Positions 24,253 to 34,113 of a DNA stretch of 64,000 nucleotides are shown in pieces. A model generated the notes under the pieces. It was not told the DNA's origin. It did no database searches and was given only the letters and a program-made list of their open reading frames with translations. The stretch covers positions 1,178,001 through 1,242,000 of the forward strand of contig CALSTV010000001.1 of NCBI GenBank assembly GCA_943789365.1, written 5' to 3'. Both the position numbers and the translations under genes were made by a program. Origin of the DNA: an uncultured Flavobacteriaceae bacterium. Its GTDB lineage: Bacteria > Bacteroidota > Bacteroidia > Flavobacteriales > Flavobacteriaceae. The number at the start of each line of letters is the position of its first letter. The first letter of the stretch is position 1.

Positions 24253-24660
24253 TCATCTTTTAAAAAAAGAAAAGAAGCCTTTTGGTTTTTGTTCAACAAT
24301 TCCTTCTTCACCAAAGAAGTGCTGATGAATTTGTCCCCAACCTATAAAACCTCCAACATTTCTATCATCAATAAATATATCTGCGAGGATTTTTCTTCCT
24401 GTAGTATCTTCTATAATTTCATCTTCGTAATTCTTATTCACTGCATAAAATTCAATTCCATTCTCTTTACAAAAAGCAACAGCTTCTTCCAAACTTCTAC
24501 CCGATCTAACCGTCCAAAGTATCAGACGATGCCCATGTGCTTGCAATTTTTTCATGGTTTCAAAAGCAAACAGCTGCGGATTCCCTATTTTAGGATAAGC
24601 ATCTACAACAATTGTACCGTCGAAATCTATGGCAATTATTACATTTTTATGTGGAATCAT
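24253..24660 (-). CDS. HAD-family hydrolase, BT0820-like
   Basis: A 135-residue small HAD phosphatase-like protein. The nucleophile motif is IAIDFDGTIV (Asp12 and Asp14), motif II is LILWTVRSG and a late ILADIFIDDRNVGG supplies the acidic pair. No cap domain is present, as in the BT0820-type subgroup. The frame extends upstream to 24747, but the extra 29 residues are Cys- and Phe-rich with no homology pattern, so ATG 24660 (MIPHKNV) is preferred. Substrate unknown. It follows gpmI on the same strand after 100 bases. Confidence 0.88.
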   Translation of the reverse strand: MIPHKNVIIAIDFDGTIVVDAYPKIGNPQLFAFETMKKLQAHGHRLILWTVRSGRSLEEAVAFCKENGIEFYAVNKNYEDEIIEDTTGRKILADIFIDDRNVGGFIGWGQIHQHFFGEEGIVEQKPKGFFSFFKR

Positions 24661-24761
24661 GGGTATTGATTTGTTTTCTTCTAAAATACAAAAAAACAAG
24701 GAAATCATACAGTAAAATCGTGCGCAATGAAACAGTTTCCATTGCACACGTAATTCTTCTA

Positions 24762-26279
24762 TTAAACTAAGGCGTGTCTTGTCATTTCAGCAGGTTGATC
24801 GACCCCCATCAATTTTAAAATTGTTGGTGCTACATCTCCAAGGACACCGTCTTTGATTTCTTTTAAATCTTTATCGATCAAAATCATTGGTACAGGATTG
24901 GTCGTATGCGCTGTATGAGGGCTTCCGTCTGGATTCATCATCGTTTCACAGTTCCCATGATCAGCAATGAGCAATGTACTATACCCATGCTCTAATCCTG
25001 TTTCAATAACCGCTTTTGCACAGGCATCAACAGCTTCACATGCTTTGATTGCAGCTTCCATTACACCCGTATGCCCAACCATATCACCATTGGCAAAATT
25101 TAGACATACAAAATCAGCATCTTCTTTTTCTAGGCCTGCACAAAGTGCTTCTTTCAACTCATAAGCGCTCATTTCTGGCTGCAAGTCGTAGGTAGCAACT
25201 TTTGGTGAGTTTCTCAAAATACGTGACTCTCCTTCGAATGGCGCTTCTTGCCCTCCTGAAAAGAAAAAGGTAACATGAGGATATTTCTCAGTCTCTGCTA
25301 TTCTAATTTGTTTTTTACCAGCATTCGACAGCACTTCTCCTAATGTGTTTTTGATATTATCATTGTTGTATATCACATTGATTCCCTCAAAACTCTCATC
25401 GTACATAGTTATTGTCGTGTAATACAAATCTAATTTCTTCATGCCAAAATCCGGGAAATCAGTTTGAGACAAAGCATTGGTCAATTCTCTTCCTCTATCA
25501 GTTCTGTAGTTAAAAAACAACACTACATCGCCTTCTTTTATTTGAGTAGTTGGGTTTCCGTCAGTATCTGTCACTATAAATGGCTTGTGGAATTCATCGG
25601 TAATTCCTTCTTTATAATTACTTTCCATAGAAGCAATTATATCGTTTGTTTTAGTTCCTTCAGCGTTCACAACACCGTCATACGCTTCTTTTACACGCTC
25701 CCAACGATTGTCTCTATCCATAGCGTAATAGCGCCCAGTTACACTGGCCAACTGACCAGTCGATTCCTTCATATACTCCTGAACATCCTTAATAAAAAAG
25801 GTTCCTGATTTCGGATCACAATCTCTACCATCTGTAAATGCGTGTAAATACACATTGTCAACTTCATTTTCCTTGGCAACATCTAACAACCCCTTCAAAT
25901 GGTCTATATGTGCATGAATACCTCCATTTGAAACCAATCCTAACAAATGAACATCTTTATTATTATCTTTTGCATATTGAAAAGTATCCAAAAGCGCTTG
26001 TTCTTTACCTAAAGTTTTTTCCTTGACTGCTTTATTGATTCTAGCCAAATTTTGGTACACAATTCTTCCTGCACCCAAATTCATATGTCCAACTTCTGAG
26101 TTTCCCATTTGTCCTTCTGGAAGCCCTACATGTTCACCATCTGTTCTTAAGGTAGCGTTTGGATATTGTGTATATAGATTATCGATATAAGAAGTTTTTG
26201 CATTAAAAACCGCTGACACTTTAGGGTCTTGTGTAACACCCCAACCGTCTAATATCATTAAGATTACTTTCTTGTTCAT
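24762..26279 (-). CDS. gpmI: Phosphoglycerate mutase, 2,3-BPG-independent
   Basis: A 505-residue binuclear Mn enzyme of glycolysis and gluconeogenesis. Signatures: MILDGWG at residues 8-14, the catalytic Ser61 in GNSEVGHMNLGAGR, AFTDGRDCDP near 128, TGRYYAMDRDNRWER near 180, and the late metal sites NFANGDMVGHTG and LIADHGNCETM and HTAHTTNPVP. Length is typical of iPGM. It is a single gene with a divergent rhodanese gene upstream. Confidence 0.97.
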   Translation of the reverse strand: MNKKVILMILDGWGVTQDPKVSAVFNAKTSYIDNLYTQYPNATLRTDGEHVGLPEGQMGNSEVGHMNLGAGRIVYQNLARINKAVKEKTLGKEQALLDTFQYAKDNNKDVHLLGLVSNGGIHAHIDHLKGLLDVAKENEVDNVYLHAFTDGRDCDPKSGTFFIKDVQEYMKESTGQLASVTGRYYAMDRDNRWERVKEAYDGVVNAEGTKTNDIIASMESNYKEGITDEFHKPFIVTDTDGNPTTQIKEGDVVLFFNYRTDRGRELTNALSQTDFPDFGMKKLDLYYTTITMYDESFEGINVIYNNDNIKNTLGEVLSNAGKKQIRIAETEKYPHVTFFFSGGQEAPFEGESRILRNSPKVATYDLQPEMSAYELKEALCAGLEKEDADFVCLNFANGDMVGHTGVMEAAIKACEAVDACAKAVIETGLEHGYSTLLIADHGNCETMMNPDGSPHTAHTTNPVPMILIDKDLKEIKDGVLGDVAPTILKLMGVDQPAEMTRHALV

Positions 26280-26480
26280 GGTTTGAAAATTTTTAATTGC
26301 ACAAAGATACTCACTTATACCGTATTTTTTACACTCTATTCATTAATAATTACGCATACCTTTTCGTACACCAACTATAGCGAGCTTACCAAAGAACATA
26401 TTCTATTTTGCATTCCTCAATACAGATAGATTTCACAAATAATCATTATTTTTGTCTTTCTAAAAACTTATATATCGATC

Positions 26481-26768
26481 ATGGGAAATTTTGACAATCA
26501 AAAAATTCAAGAATATTTAAAAGAAGGCGCAGTTGTTTTAGACGTACGAACAGTAGCCGAATATGAGGAAGGGCATAGTGCTGGATCAGAACATATTGTG
26601 CTAGACACCATTCCTGGCAATATCGCAAAGATAAAAAACTACGACAAGAAGGTAATCGCGGTATGTAGAAGTGGCGCTAGAAGCGGACAAGCTACCGACT
26701 TTTTAAAACAACATGGTATAGACATTATCAACGGTGGACCATGGGAAAATGTAGACCAATACCTATAG
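26481..26768 (+). CDS. Rhodanese-like domain protein
   Basis: A 95-residue single-domain sulfurtransferase-like protein, without signal peptide. It has VVLDVRTVAEYEEGH near residue 18 and the active-site loop AVCRSGARSG with Cys62. Such small proteins carry persulfide sulfur, but the acceptor is unknown. A TATTTTTG box lies at 26447-26454, 26 bases before the ATG. It ends at a strong terminator shared with the convergent gene. Confidence 0.93.
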   Translation: MGNFDNQKIQEYLKEGAVVLDVRTVAEYEEGHSAGSEHIVLDTIPGNIAKIKNYDKKVIAVCRSGARSGQATDFLKQHGIDIINGGPWENVDQYL

Positions 26769-26777
26769 GACAAAAAG

Positions 26778-26814
26778 AAAACGACTTAACACTTTACTGT
26801 TAAGTCGTTTTTTA
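26778..26814. terminator. Bidirectional terminator
   Basis: A 14-bp stem aaaacgacttaaca/tgttaagtcgtttt with a 6-base loop and T-run lies between the convergent rhodanese and membrane-protein genes. Confidence 0.85.
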
Positions 26815-27162
26815 TAATCTATAATTATTTTTTGGTGTGTCTATTAACTTTTTTACGGCATAAAGTACAAATCCAACAATCGCTCCGGTAAGGGTACCCA
26901 TATTTACAGGATCAAAATCGTGCCCTGTAATTAAATATTTTATATAAAATACGGCGGCTCCAATAACCAAACAACCTATAAACAAATTGAATTCTTTTTT
27001 AGACACATTTGCATAAAGTCCACATAATATTCCTGTAATGGACGCACTTAAAGTAATCTTAGTATAAATAACTTTATCAAAAGTATAAGCATTTACAAAA
27101 TAAGCGCTGATTAGAATTCCAACAATTGCTCCTGAGATTAAACCTATACTTATTTTTTTCAT
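26812..27162 (-). CDS. Small integral membrane protein, unknown
   Basis: A 116-residue protein with four predicted membrane helices: residues about 5-25 (IGLISGAIVGILISAYFVN), 35-52, 60-78 (LFIGCLVIGAAVFYIKYLI) and 88-106 (GTLTGAIVGFVLYAVKKLI). Gly-x-x-x-Gly packing patterns recur in the first and last helices, which look like related halves. No family recognised. Its stop overlaps the bidirectional terminator. Probably an inner-membrane protein. Confidence 0.75.
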   Translation of the reverse strand: MKKISIGLISGAIVGILISAYFVNAYTFDKVIYTKITLSASITGILCGLYANVSKKEFNLFIGCLVIGAAVFYIKYLITGHDFDPVNMGTLTGAIVGFVLYAVKKLIDTPKNNYRL

Positions 27163-27216
27163 TTCTTGAGTGAGTTGAGTACGTAAATATACTATTTTAT
27201 TTTATCAATTTTCTAA

Positions 27217-28164
27217 TTAAAACTTTATCCCAAGTTTTATCTCTAGCGCTTCTATCTTTTCTTGTAGCTGTTTTCTAAATTTTAGATGGGCCGCTGAATT
27301 TGAATGAAATGGCTTATGCGCAAGTCCTTTTTGTATATTTTCAACTTCTTTCTGAACTGAAATCACAGATGAAGTCATCCAAAACTCACTAAAAACAGAC
27401 CAAATATAATCGATTGCCAAGTCATTCGGATGTAACATATCTCTTTTATAAAAACGATACTCACGCAGATCATCCATCATAATTTCATAGGAAGGAAAGT
27501 ACCAATTAAATTCATCCTTTACCTGATGAATGGCAGTCAACAGATGCGACTTACTTAGGGTGTTTTCCATAAACCCATCCTTTAAGTGTCGGACAGGACT
27601 TACCGTATAAATGATTGTGAGTTCTGGGTTTAACTTTAATAGTTCCTTTTGTAAGTATCGTAACCCTTCAACTATCTCTGGCACACCCAGTAACACTTTA
27701 TCAAATTCTCGTTGGGATACTTTATGACAATTGGCAACTACCTTCCCCTTGCTCCGTTCCTTATAAACCCATGATGTTCCAAGTGTTATAAAAAGATGTG
27801 ATGCTGTTTTCAGTTTTTCATGTGTGGTTTCAATGGTTCGATTCATCGCCTGCAACACCTTTCCTTTGTCTGAATTCGAAAAATCAGAATGATGTACATA
27901 ACTATGCCACAATTCATTGTGAAAAAACAAATCATCTTCCGTGAACACTCTTTTTTGAATACAATCTTGAAGTGCGTTTGCTATGGATACGGGATTAAAC
28001 AACACTCCATAAGGATTCGTATGCGTGTCGAATTTATAGTAAGAAAGCTTGTTTCCTATATTTTCGGAAAAACAAGAACCAAACAATACGAGCTTCGAAT
28101 GGTAATCTATTTGTTTTCCATGTGGCACTGATCCGATTTGGGTTCTAAAAGCTGTGGATTCCAT
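27217..28164 (-). CDS. GSCFA domain protein
   Basis: A 315-residue cytoplasmic protein named for the motif seen here as FGSCFSENIGNKL near residue 29. Also TNPYGVLFNP near 50, FITLGTSWVY near 125, YTVSPVRHLKDG near 180 and DMLHPNDLAIDYIW near 240, in an SGNH-hydrolase-like order with Ser in GSCFS and the late DxxH. The family occurs in Bacteroidota and proteobacteria; its substrate is not known. It follows the DUF2797 gene by 45 bases on the same strand, so they may be co-transcribed. Confidence 0.92.
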   Translation of the reverse strand: MESTAFRTQIGSVPHGKQIDYHSKLVLFGSCFSENIGNKLSYYKFDTHTNPYGVLFNPVSIANALQDCIQKRVFTEDDLFFHNELWHSYVHHSDFSNSDKGKVLQAMNRTIETTHEKLKTASHLFITLGTSWVYKERSKGKVVANCHKVSQREFDKVLLGVPEIVEGLRYLQKELLKLNPELTIIYTVSPVRHLKDGFMENTLSKSHLLTAIHQVKDEFNWYFPSYEIMMDDLREYRFYKRDMLHPNDLAIDYIWSVFSEFWMTSSVISVQKEVENIQKGLAHKPFHSNSAAHLKFRKQLQEKIEALEIKLGIKF

Positions 28165-28209
28165 AGTGTATTGATTCAGTTATCAAATAATTAAGGTTTA
28201 CGAAGCACA

Positions 28210-29007
28210 TTAGTTAACCCCCATCGAAACCACAAAACCTTCATTGTTTCTTACATTGAATACAGTTCCATCTTCAAAGATTAAATACTGTCCCTTAACC
28301 CCTTTAAACACTCCTTCATAATGTTGAGATTTTTGGAGATTCAAACTTTTTACTTTCGTAGGGTATTGAGCTACTGGATAATTTAATTCATAAATTTCTT
28401 CGGAATCCTCTAATATATATGGATGTACTTCTTGCGGCAAATATGCAATAAGTTCCTTCTTCTTTAGTAATAAATCATCTGGAGATAGTTCATTTTTTAA
28501 CATTTTTTGCCAACTTGTTTTGTCGCTCACAAATTTTTTGAGCGCAACTTCAGCCACGCCAGCTAAGTATCTATTCGGCACTTCTAATATGGCCAAAGCT
28601 TGGGTAGCACCTTGATCTATCCAACGTGTTGGCACCTGTGTTTTTCTAGTTACTCCAACTTTTATTTCACTCGAAAGCGCTAAATACACAATATGCGGTT
28701 TTAATTGCACAGATTTTTCGTACGCCAAGTCTCTATCCTCAATTCCTAAATGAGCAGTACTCAATTCTGGTTTTAATATCCATTCACCTGCTTGGGGCTG
28801 CTCGTAAAAACAATCATAACAAAAACCCTGTCTAAAAATCTTTTTCTCTTTACTACAGCTCATACACTGATACTTTTCAAACACAATGGACAGTTTTTTA
28901 TCCAGTAGTTGATTGAAATTTAAAAAGTCATCCCCTATCTCTAAGTAATACTGAATCGTTTCGGCAAATTCAGTATTCATTTTTCTTAAAACTCCTTTAA
29001 ATTCCAT
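28210..29007 (-). CDS. DUF2797 domain protein
   Basis: A 265-residue protein with a zinc-binding cluster near residues 50-70 (CMSCSKEKKIFRQGFCYDC, four Cys) followed by the conserved HIVYLALSSEIKVGVTRKTQ region and RWIDQGATQALAILEVPNRY. These are the hallmarks of DUF2797, of unknown function; the strand-loop pattern after the zinc cluster recalls GIY-YIG-like folds, but this is inference. Upstream of the GSCFA gene on the same strand. Confidence 0.9.
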   Translation of the reverse strand: MEFKGVLRKMNTEFAETIQYYLEIGDDFLNFNQLLDKKLSIVFEKYQCMSCSKEKKIFRQGFCYDCFYEQPQAGEWILKPELSTAHLGIEDRDLAYEKSVQLKPHIVYLALSSEIKVGVTRKTQVPTRWIDQGATQALAILEVPNRYLAGVAEVALKKFVSDKTSWQKMLKNELSPDDLLLKKKELIAYLPQEVHPYILEDSEEIYELNYPVAQYPTKVKSLNLQKSQHYEGVFKGVKGQYLIFEDGTVFNVRNNEGFVVSMGVN

Positions 29008-29304
29008 ATATTGATTTGTATTGTGTTTTACCTTTTCAATAAAGATACTCCTATAGTTTTGTAAAAATACTATATGCGTTTATAGAAAGCAAACAATCCT
29101 TCTTTTATAAAATTTAAGAGTCCCCAATCTTTTCTATACATCTATTTTATTCATGCTTTTTTGAAAAAAAATCAGTACATTGGACTCGAATATGGCAGAA
29201 TGAAGTTTGCGAAAGAAGTGTATGTATTGTCCTAGGAAGTATCCAAAGACAACAAAATATAGTATTGACCACTACTAGTTTAAACGTTATCTACAATTTC
29301 TACT
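29008..29304. other. Divergent intergenic region, nothing specific seen
   Basis: 297 bases between the DUF2797 gene and the GH3 gene, which are transcribed apart. It must hold both promoters. I found no clean TTG/TAnnTTTG pair, RNA or repeat. Confidence 0.4.
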
Positions 29305-30822
29305 ATGAAATTCTTATTTGTTAATTCAATTCTCTCTTGGTTTTTAAAAAAGAGAAAGCACCAAATAGATTTGTTTTGTAAATACCCCGTTGAGGTGCAG
29401 CAGGAGCTGTTATTTAATTTATTAAAGACAGCCAAGAATACCGAAATAGGAAAACGCTATGCTTTTAAAGAAATTAGAAACTACCGCGAATTCGCAAAAA
29501 AAGTACCGCTTCAAAAGTATGAAAGCTTAGCTCCTATGCTTGAACGAACTCGTACAGGAGAACAAAATATATTTTGGCCTTCAAACATAAAATGGTTTGC
29601 CAAATCGAGCGGTACTACCAACTCTAAAAGTAAATTTATCCCTGTTAGTGATGAAGCTATTGAATACTGTCATTTCAATGTTGGAAAGGACATGCTGTCT
29701 TTGTTCTTTAACAACAATCCTTCCGCCGATTTGTTTTCAGGAAAAAGTCTTCGACTTGGAGGTAGTAGCGCAATATATGAAGACAACAACACTTATTTTG
29801 GAGACCTCTCTGCAATTATCATAGAAAACATGCCCTTCTGGGCTGATTTTAGCAGTGCACCAAGTCAAAAAACAGCCTTGATGACAGAGTGGGAAGCTAA
29901 AATGGATGCGATTGTAAGAGAAACCATCCATAAAGACATCACTAGCTTGGCAGGTGTACCGTCATGGATGTTAGTATTACTTAATAAAGTATTGGAGGTG
30001 ACAGGCAAAGACAACGTCTTAGAGGTTTGGCCAAATTTACAGGTGTATTTTCACGGTGGTGTAAACTTCACTCCTTATAGAGATCAATATAAAAAACTAA
30101 TTCCTAGCAAACGCTTTAAGTACTACGAGACTTACAATGCTTCAGAAGGATTTTTTGCCATCCAAGACCAGAATGACTCCAACGAACTTTTACTAATGCT
30201 CGATTATGGTATTTTTTATGAATTTATCCCCATGGATCAATATCATGGAGAAGATTCTACTGCAATTCCTTTAGAAGAAGTAAAATTGAACACAAATTAC
30301 GCTTTGGTCATCACCACCAATTCTGGCTTATGGCGATATCTTATTGGCGACACCGTTCGATTCACTTCACTCAAACCTTACCGCATACAAATTACCGGCA
30401 GGACCAAACATTTTATAAATGTCTTTGGAGAAGAGTTGATTATTGAAAATGCCGAACATGCCTTAAAAGTCGCTTGTGAAAAAAGCAAAGCAGAAATCTT
30501 AGAATACACGGTTGCTCCCGTCTTTATGGAGCAAAAAGAAAGCGGTTCACATGAATGGATTATTGAGTTTAAAAAAGAACCTGAATGTGCCGTTACCTTT
30601 ACCAACTATCTCGATAAAGCCTTACAAGACATAAATTCTGACTACGAAGCAAAACGTTATAAGGACATGACGCTCTCTTTTCCAAAAATCCATATCTCTA
30701 GGAAAAACTTATTTTACGACTGGTTAAAATCTAAAGAAAAGCTTGGTGGGCAACACAAAGTACCTCGTTTATCGAACAGCAGAAGTTTATTGGAAGAATT
30801 GCTTGTCTTAAACAAAAATTAA
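29305..30822 (+). CDS. GH3-family acyl-adenylate ligase-like protein
   Basis: A 505-residue protein of the GH3 auxin-responsive promoter family. In plants these enzymes adenylate acyl acids and join them to amino acids. The ATP loop appears as FAKSSGTTNSKSKFIPVS near residues 97-114, and later motifs are YNASEGFFAIQDQ near 280, YALVITTNSGLWRYLIGDTV near 332-352 and FINVFGEELI near 372. GH3 homologues are regular in Bacteroidota, but the bacterial substrate is unknown. It ends convergent with, and overlapping by 4 bases, a polyprenyl synthase gene. Confidence 0.92.
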   Translation: MKFLFVNSILSWFLKKRKHQIDLFCKYPVEVQQELLFNLLKTAKNTEIGKRYAFKEIRNYREFAKKVPLQKYESLAPMLERTRTGEQNIFWPSNIKWFAKSSGTTNSKSKFIPVSDEAIEYCHFNVGKDMLSLFFNNNPSADLFSGKSLRLGGSSAIYEDNNTYFGDLSAIIIENMPFWADFSSAPSQKTALMTEWEAKMDAIVRETIHKDITSLAGVPSWMLVLLNKVLEVTGKDNVLEVWPNLQVYFHGGVNFTPYRDQYKKLIPSKRFKYYETYNASEGFFAIQDQNDSNELLLMLDYGIFYEFIPMDQYHGEDSTAIPLEEVKLNTNYALVITTNSGLWRYLIGDTVRFTSLKPYRIQITGRTKHFINVFGEELIIENAEHALKVACEKSKAEILEYTVAPVFMEQKESGSHEWIIEFKKEPECAVTFTNYLDKALQDINSDYEAKRYKDMTLSFPKIHISRKNLFYDWLKSKEKLGGQHKVPRLSNSRSLLEELLVLNKN

Positions 30823-31796
30823 ATCTTTCTATCCACTACATAATTAATCATAGCCTTGAGCGATTCTTTATAATCAGAATCTGGGTAAGATGCTAAAATA
30901 CCCAATGCTTTAGATTGATATTCTTTCATTTTTCTTACGGTGTATTCAATCCCTCCATTTTCTTTCACGAAAGCAATAACTTCTTTCACCCTCTTTTTGT
31001 CTGTATTGTGTTTTTTTATGGAATTTATAATCCATTTTTTATCCTTTTCAGAACAGTTATTTAACGTGTAAATTAGAGGCAATGTCATTTTCTGCTCTTT
31101 GATATCAATACCAGTAGGCTTCCCAATTTTGTCCTCCGTATAATCAAAAAGATCGTCTTTTATTTGAAATGCAATTCCAATGAGCTCTCCAAACTTATGC
31201 ATCCTCTCAATTTCGGCTTCATTTGCCGCCACAGAAGCAGCACCTATAGCACAACATGCAGCTATTAAAGTTGCCGTTTTTTGACGAATGATTTCAAAAT
31301 ACACTTCTTCGGTGATATCGAGTCGACGTGCTTTTTCAATCTGAAGCAACTCACCTTCACTCATTTCTCGTACCGCAACCGAAATTAATTTTAAAATATC
31401 AAAATCATCATTATCAATGGACAATAATAGTCCTTTGGAAAGTAAAAAATCACCAACCAAAACAGCTATTTTATTTTTCCACAATGCGTTTATCGAAAAG
31501 AAACCACGTCTTCTGTTGCTATCATCTACTACATCATCGTGTACTAACGTAGCTGTATGAATCAACTCAATTACAGAAGCTCCTCGATAGGTTCGATCAC
31601 TAAAACCACCTTCAGAAACCATTTTAGCAACTAAAAACACAAACATGGGTCGCATTTGCTTCCCTTTCCGCTTAACAATATAGTAGGTGATTCGGTTCAA
31701 AAGAGGAACCTTTGTAAGCATAGACTCTTTGAACTTAGTTTCAAAAAGTTCCATTTCTTTGGAGATAGGAAGTCTAATTTTCGCTACAGCTTTCAT
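30819..31796 (-). CDS. Polyprenyl synthetase
   Basis: A 325-residue trans-prenyltransferase that extends allylic diphosphates with isopentenyl diphosphate; its long-chain product probably feeds menaquinone. The first Asp-rich motif is LVHDDVVDDSNRRRG (residues 85-99) and the second FQIKDDLFDYTED near 220. KGKQMRPMFVFLVA near 45 and GKPTGIDIKEQKMTLPLIYT are also standard. No bulky residues directly before the first motif argue for a short-chain product, so octaprenyl or hexaprenyl type is likely. Upstream of rlmN on the same strand by position, but the two genes are 65 bases apart with rlmN transcribed first. Confidence 0.94.
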   Translation of the reverse strand: MKAVAKIRLPISKEMELFETKFKESMLTKVPLLNRITYYIVKRKGKQMRPMFVFLVAKMVSEGGFSDRTYRGASVIELIHTATLVHDDVVDDSNRRRGFFSINALWKNKIAVLVGDFLLSKGLLLSIDNDDFDILKLISVAVREMSEGELLQIEKARRLDITEEVYFEIIRQKTATLIAACCAIGAASVAANEAEIERMHKFGELIGIAFQIKDDLFDYTEDKIGKPTGIDIKEQKMTLPLIYTLNNCSEKDKKWIINSIKKHNTDKKRVKEVIAFVKENGGIEYTVRKMKEYQSKALGILASYPDSDYKESLKAMINYVVDRKI

Positions 31797-31861
31797 TTAT
31801 GAAAGTATCTGATGATTCAAGATATAATTAATTGTAAACATAAGAATTTAATACATACCAT

Positions 31862-32911
31862 CTATTCTTTTGTACTTTTATTTGCCAACTGACCACAGGC
31901 TGCATCAATGTCTTTACCTCTACTTCTTCTAACGTTCACTACAATATCATTCATTTCCAAAACACTTACATAATCAGAGATAGCCTTAGCACTTGCTTGT
32001 TGAAACATCCCGTCATCAATAGGGTTGTATTCAATAATATTTACTTTTGAAGGAATGTATTTACAGAATTTCACCAAGGCTCTAATAGCTTCCTTATTGT
32101 CATTTATACCATCCCAAACGACATATTCATAAGTAACCGCTCTTTGGGTTTTTTGATACCAATATATCAAAGCCTCTTTTAAGTCTGCCAATGGAAAATT
32201 CACGTTGAAAGGCATAATTTTAGTCCTTACCTCATCAATTGCAGAATGCAGTGATACTGCCAAATTAAATTTCACATTGTCATCGGCTAGCTTTTTAATC
32301 ATTTTTGGAACACCAGAAGTAGACACCGTAATTCTTCTTGGTGACATCCCTAAACCTTCTGGGGAGGTAATTTTATCGATAGATGCGAGCACGTTTTTAT
32401 AATTCATCAACGGTTCTCCCATTCCCATAAAAACTATATTGCTAAGCTTGTGATTGAAATATAACAAACTCTCTTGATTGATTGCAGCTACTTGATCGTA
32501 TATTTCATCTGGATTTAAATTACGCATACGTTTTAAGCGAGCCGTTGCGCAGAATTTACAATCCAAGCTACAGCCTACTTGACTTGACACACAGGCCGTT
32601 GTTCTTTTCTCAGTTGGAATTAGCACGGATTCAACAATGAGTCCATCATGCAATTTTACAGCATTTTTCACCGTACCGTCACTACTTCGTTGCATGTTAT
32701 CAACTTCAATATGGTTGATAACAAAATGTGCCTCCAACATCGTTCGTGTTGCCAAAGAAATGTTTGTCATGGTATCAAAAGAATGTGCAGATTTACTCCA
32801 CAACCACTCGTAGACTTGATTGCCTCGAAATGCTTTGTCTCCATTGCTTACAAAAAACGCTCTTAACTGTTCTTTTGTCAATGCTCGAATGTCCTTCTTT
32901 TGTACGCTCAT
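31862..32911 (-). CDS. rlmN: 23S rRNA A2503 C2-methyltransferase
   Basis: A 349-residue radical-SAM enzyme that methylates C2 of A2503 in 23S rRNA and A37 in some tRNAs. The [4Fe-4S] cysteines Cys114, Cys118 and Cys121 lie in GCSLDCKFCATA. The ATTxxCVSSQ-like segment before them, VFMGMGEPLMNY near 170 and the late resolving-Cys region (DIDAACGQL near the end) are present. The frame opens at 32941, but ATG 32911 (MSVQKKDIRALT) matches family starts, and the longer form would run into the queA terminator. Confidence 0.96.
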   Translation of the reverse strand: MSVQKKDIRALTKEQLRAFFVSNGDKAFRGNQVYEWLWSKSAHSFDTMTNISLATRTMLEAHFVINHIEVDNMQRSSDGTVKNAVKLHDGLIVESVLIPTEKRTTACVSSQVGCSLDCKFCATARLKRMRNLNPDEIYDQVAAINQESLLYFNHKLSNIVFMGMGEPLMNYKNVLASIDKITSPEGLGMSPRRITVSTSGVPKMIKKLADDNVKFNLAVSLHSAIDEVRTKIMPFNVNFPLADLKEALIYWYQKTQRAVTYEYVVWDGINDNKEAIRALVKFCKYIPSKVNIIEYNPIDDGMFQQASAKAISDYVSVLEMNDIVVNVRRSRGKDIDAACGQLANKSTKE

Positions 32912-32924
32912 ATTCTGTGTCTTA

Positions 32925-32961
32925 AAAAAACCTCTATCCATTAGACAGATAGAGGTTTTCC
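32925..32961 (-). terminator. Terminator after queA
   Basis: A 10-bp stem aacctctatc/gatagaggtt with a 9-base loop; on the minus strand it ends in a T-run. It lies between the queA stop and the rlmN start. Confidence 0.8.
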
Positions 32962-32984
32962 ATATTTTATAACTACATAGATTC

Positions 32985-34034
32985 TTAAAGAATCAACATT
33001 GCATCTCCATAAGAGTAAAATTTGTACTTCTCTTTCACAGCCTCTTCATATGCTTTCATTAAGAAGTCATAACCAGCAAACGCAGCAGTCATCATCATCA
33101 ATGTCGACTTTGGCGTATGGAAATTTGTAATCATCGAATTGGCGATACTAAAATTATGAGGAGGAAAAATAAACTTATGTGTCCATCCATCATACGGGTT
33201 CAATCTTGAATTTGCTGAAACAGAAGATTCAATAGAACGCATGGCAGTAGTACCCACAGCACATACTCTTCTTTTTTCATCTAAAGCAGCATTAACTTTA
33301 GCCGCAGTACCTTCTGAAATAAACACCTGCTCAGAATCCATTTTATGTTTCGACAAGTCTTCTACTTCAACAGGACTAAAAGTCCCCAATCCAACATGCA
33401 GTGTTAAAGCCTCAAAGTCTACACCTTTAATCTCCAAACGCTTCATTAAGTGTTTTGAGAAATGCAAACCTGCCGTTGGCGCAGCTACAGCTCCTTCGTG
33501 TTTTGCATAAATAGTTTGGTAACGCTCTGCATCACTTTCTTCTACGTCTCTACGAATATATTTAGGAATGGGTGTTTCTCCCAATGCCGTTAATTTTTCT
33601 CTAAACGCTTCATAAGAACCATCAAACAAAAAACGTAAAGTTCTTCCTCTAGATGTTGTATTGTCAATAACTTCAGCAACCAAACTCTCGTCGTCACCAA
33701 AAAATAATTTATTTCCAATTCTTATTTTACGAGCAGGATCTACCAATACATCCCACAATCTATTTTCGGCATTCAATTCTCTCAAAAGGAACACTTCAAT
33801 TCTAGCTCCTGTTTTTTCTTTGTTTCCAAAAAGTCTAGCTGGAAATACTTTTGTATCGTTCAGCAACATCAAATCACCATCGTCAAAATAGTCAATGACA
33901 TCTTTGAACAATCGGTGTTCAATTGTTTGTTCTTTTCTGTTTAATACCATTAAACGAGCTTCATCTCTGTTTTCAGAAGGATATTCAGCTAATAATTCGT
34001 CAGGCAATTCAAAGTTAAATGCAGATAATTTCAT
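32985..34034 (-). CDS. queA: S-adenosylmethionine:tRNA ribosyltransferase-isomerase
   Basis: A 349-residue enzyme of queuosine synthesis that transfers and isomerises the ribosyl part of SAM onto 7-aminomethyl-7-deazaguanine in tRNA, giving epoxyqueuosine. Visible signatures: [20 protein letters not shown] near the start, [14 protein letters not shown] near 55-70, [13 protein letters not shown] near 180, [16 protein letters not shown] near 210 and [18 protein letters not shown] near 305. Length is standard. Own terminator downstream. Confidence 0.97.
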   Translation of the reverse strand: MKLSAFNFELPDELLAEYPSENRDEARLMVLNRKEQTIEHRLFKDVIDYFDDGDLMLLNDTKVFPARLFGNKEKTGARIEVFLLRELNAENRLWDVLVDPARKIRIGNKLFFGDDESLVAEVIDNTTSRGRTLRFLFDGSYEAFREKLTALGETPIPKYIRRDVEESDAERYQTIYAKHEGAVAAPTAGLHFSKHLMKRLEIKGVDFEALTLHVGLGTFSPVEVEDLSKHKMDSEQVFISEGTAAKVNAALDEKRRVCAVGTTAMRSIESSVSANSRLNPYDGWTHKFIFPPHNFSIANSMITNFHTPKSTLMMMTAAFAGYDFLMKAYEEAVKEKYKFYSYGDAMLIL

Positions 34035-34113
34035 TTGTATGTTTTAGAAAATGTGGGCAAATATACGACATCGAGATAGGGGTTGTCAAGTGATTGCCAA
34101 TTTATTTTTAGAC

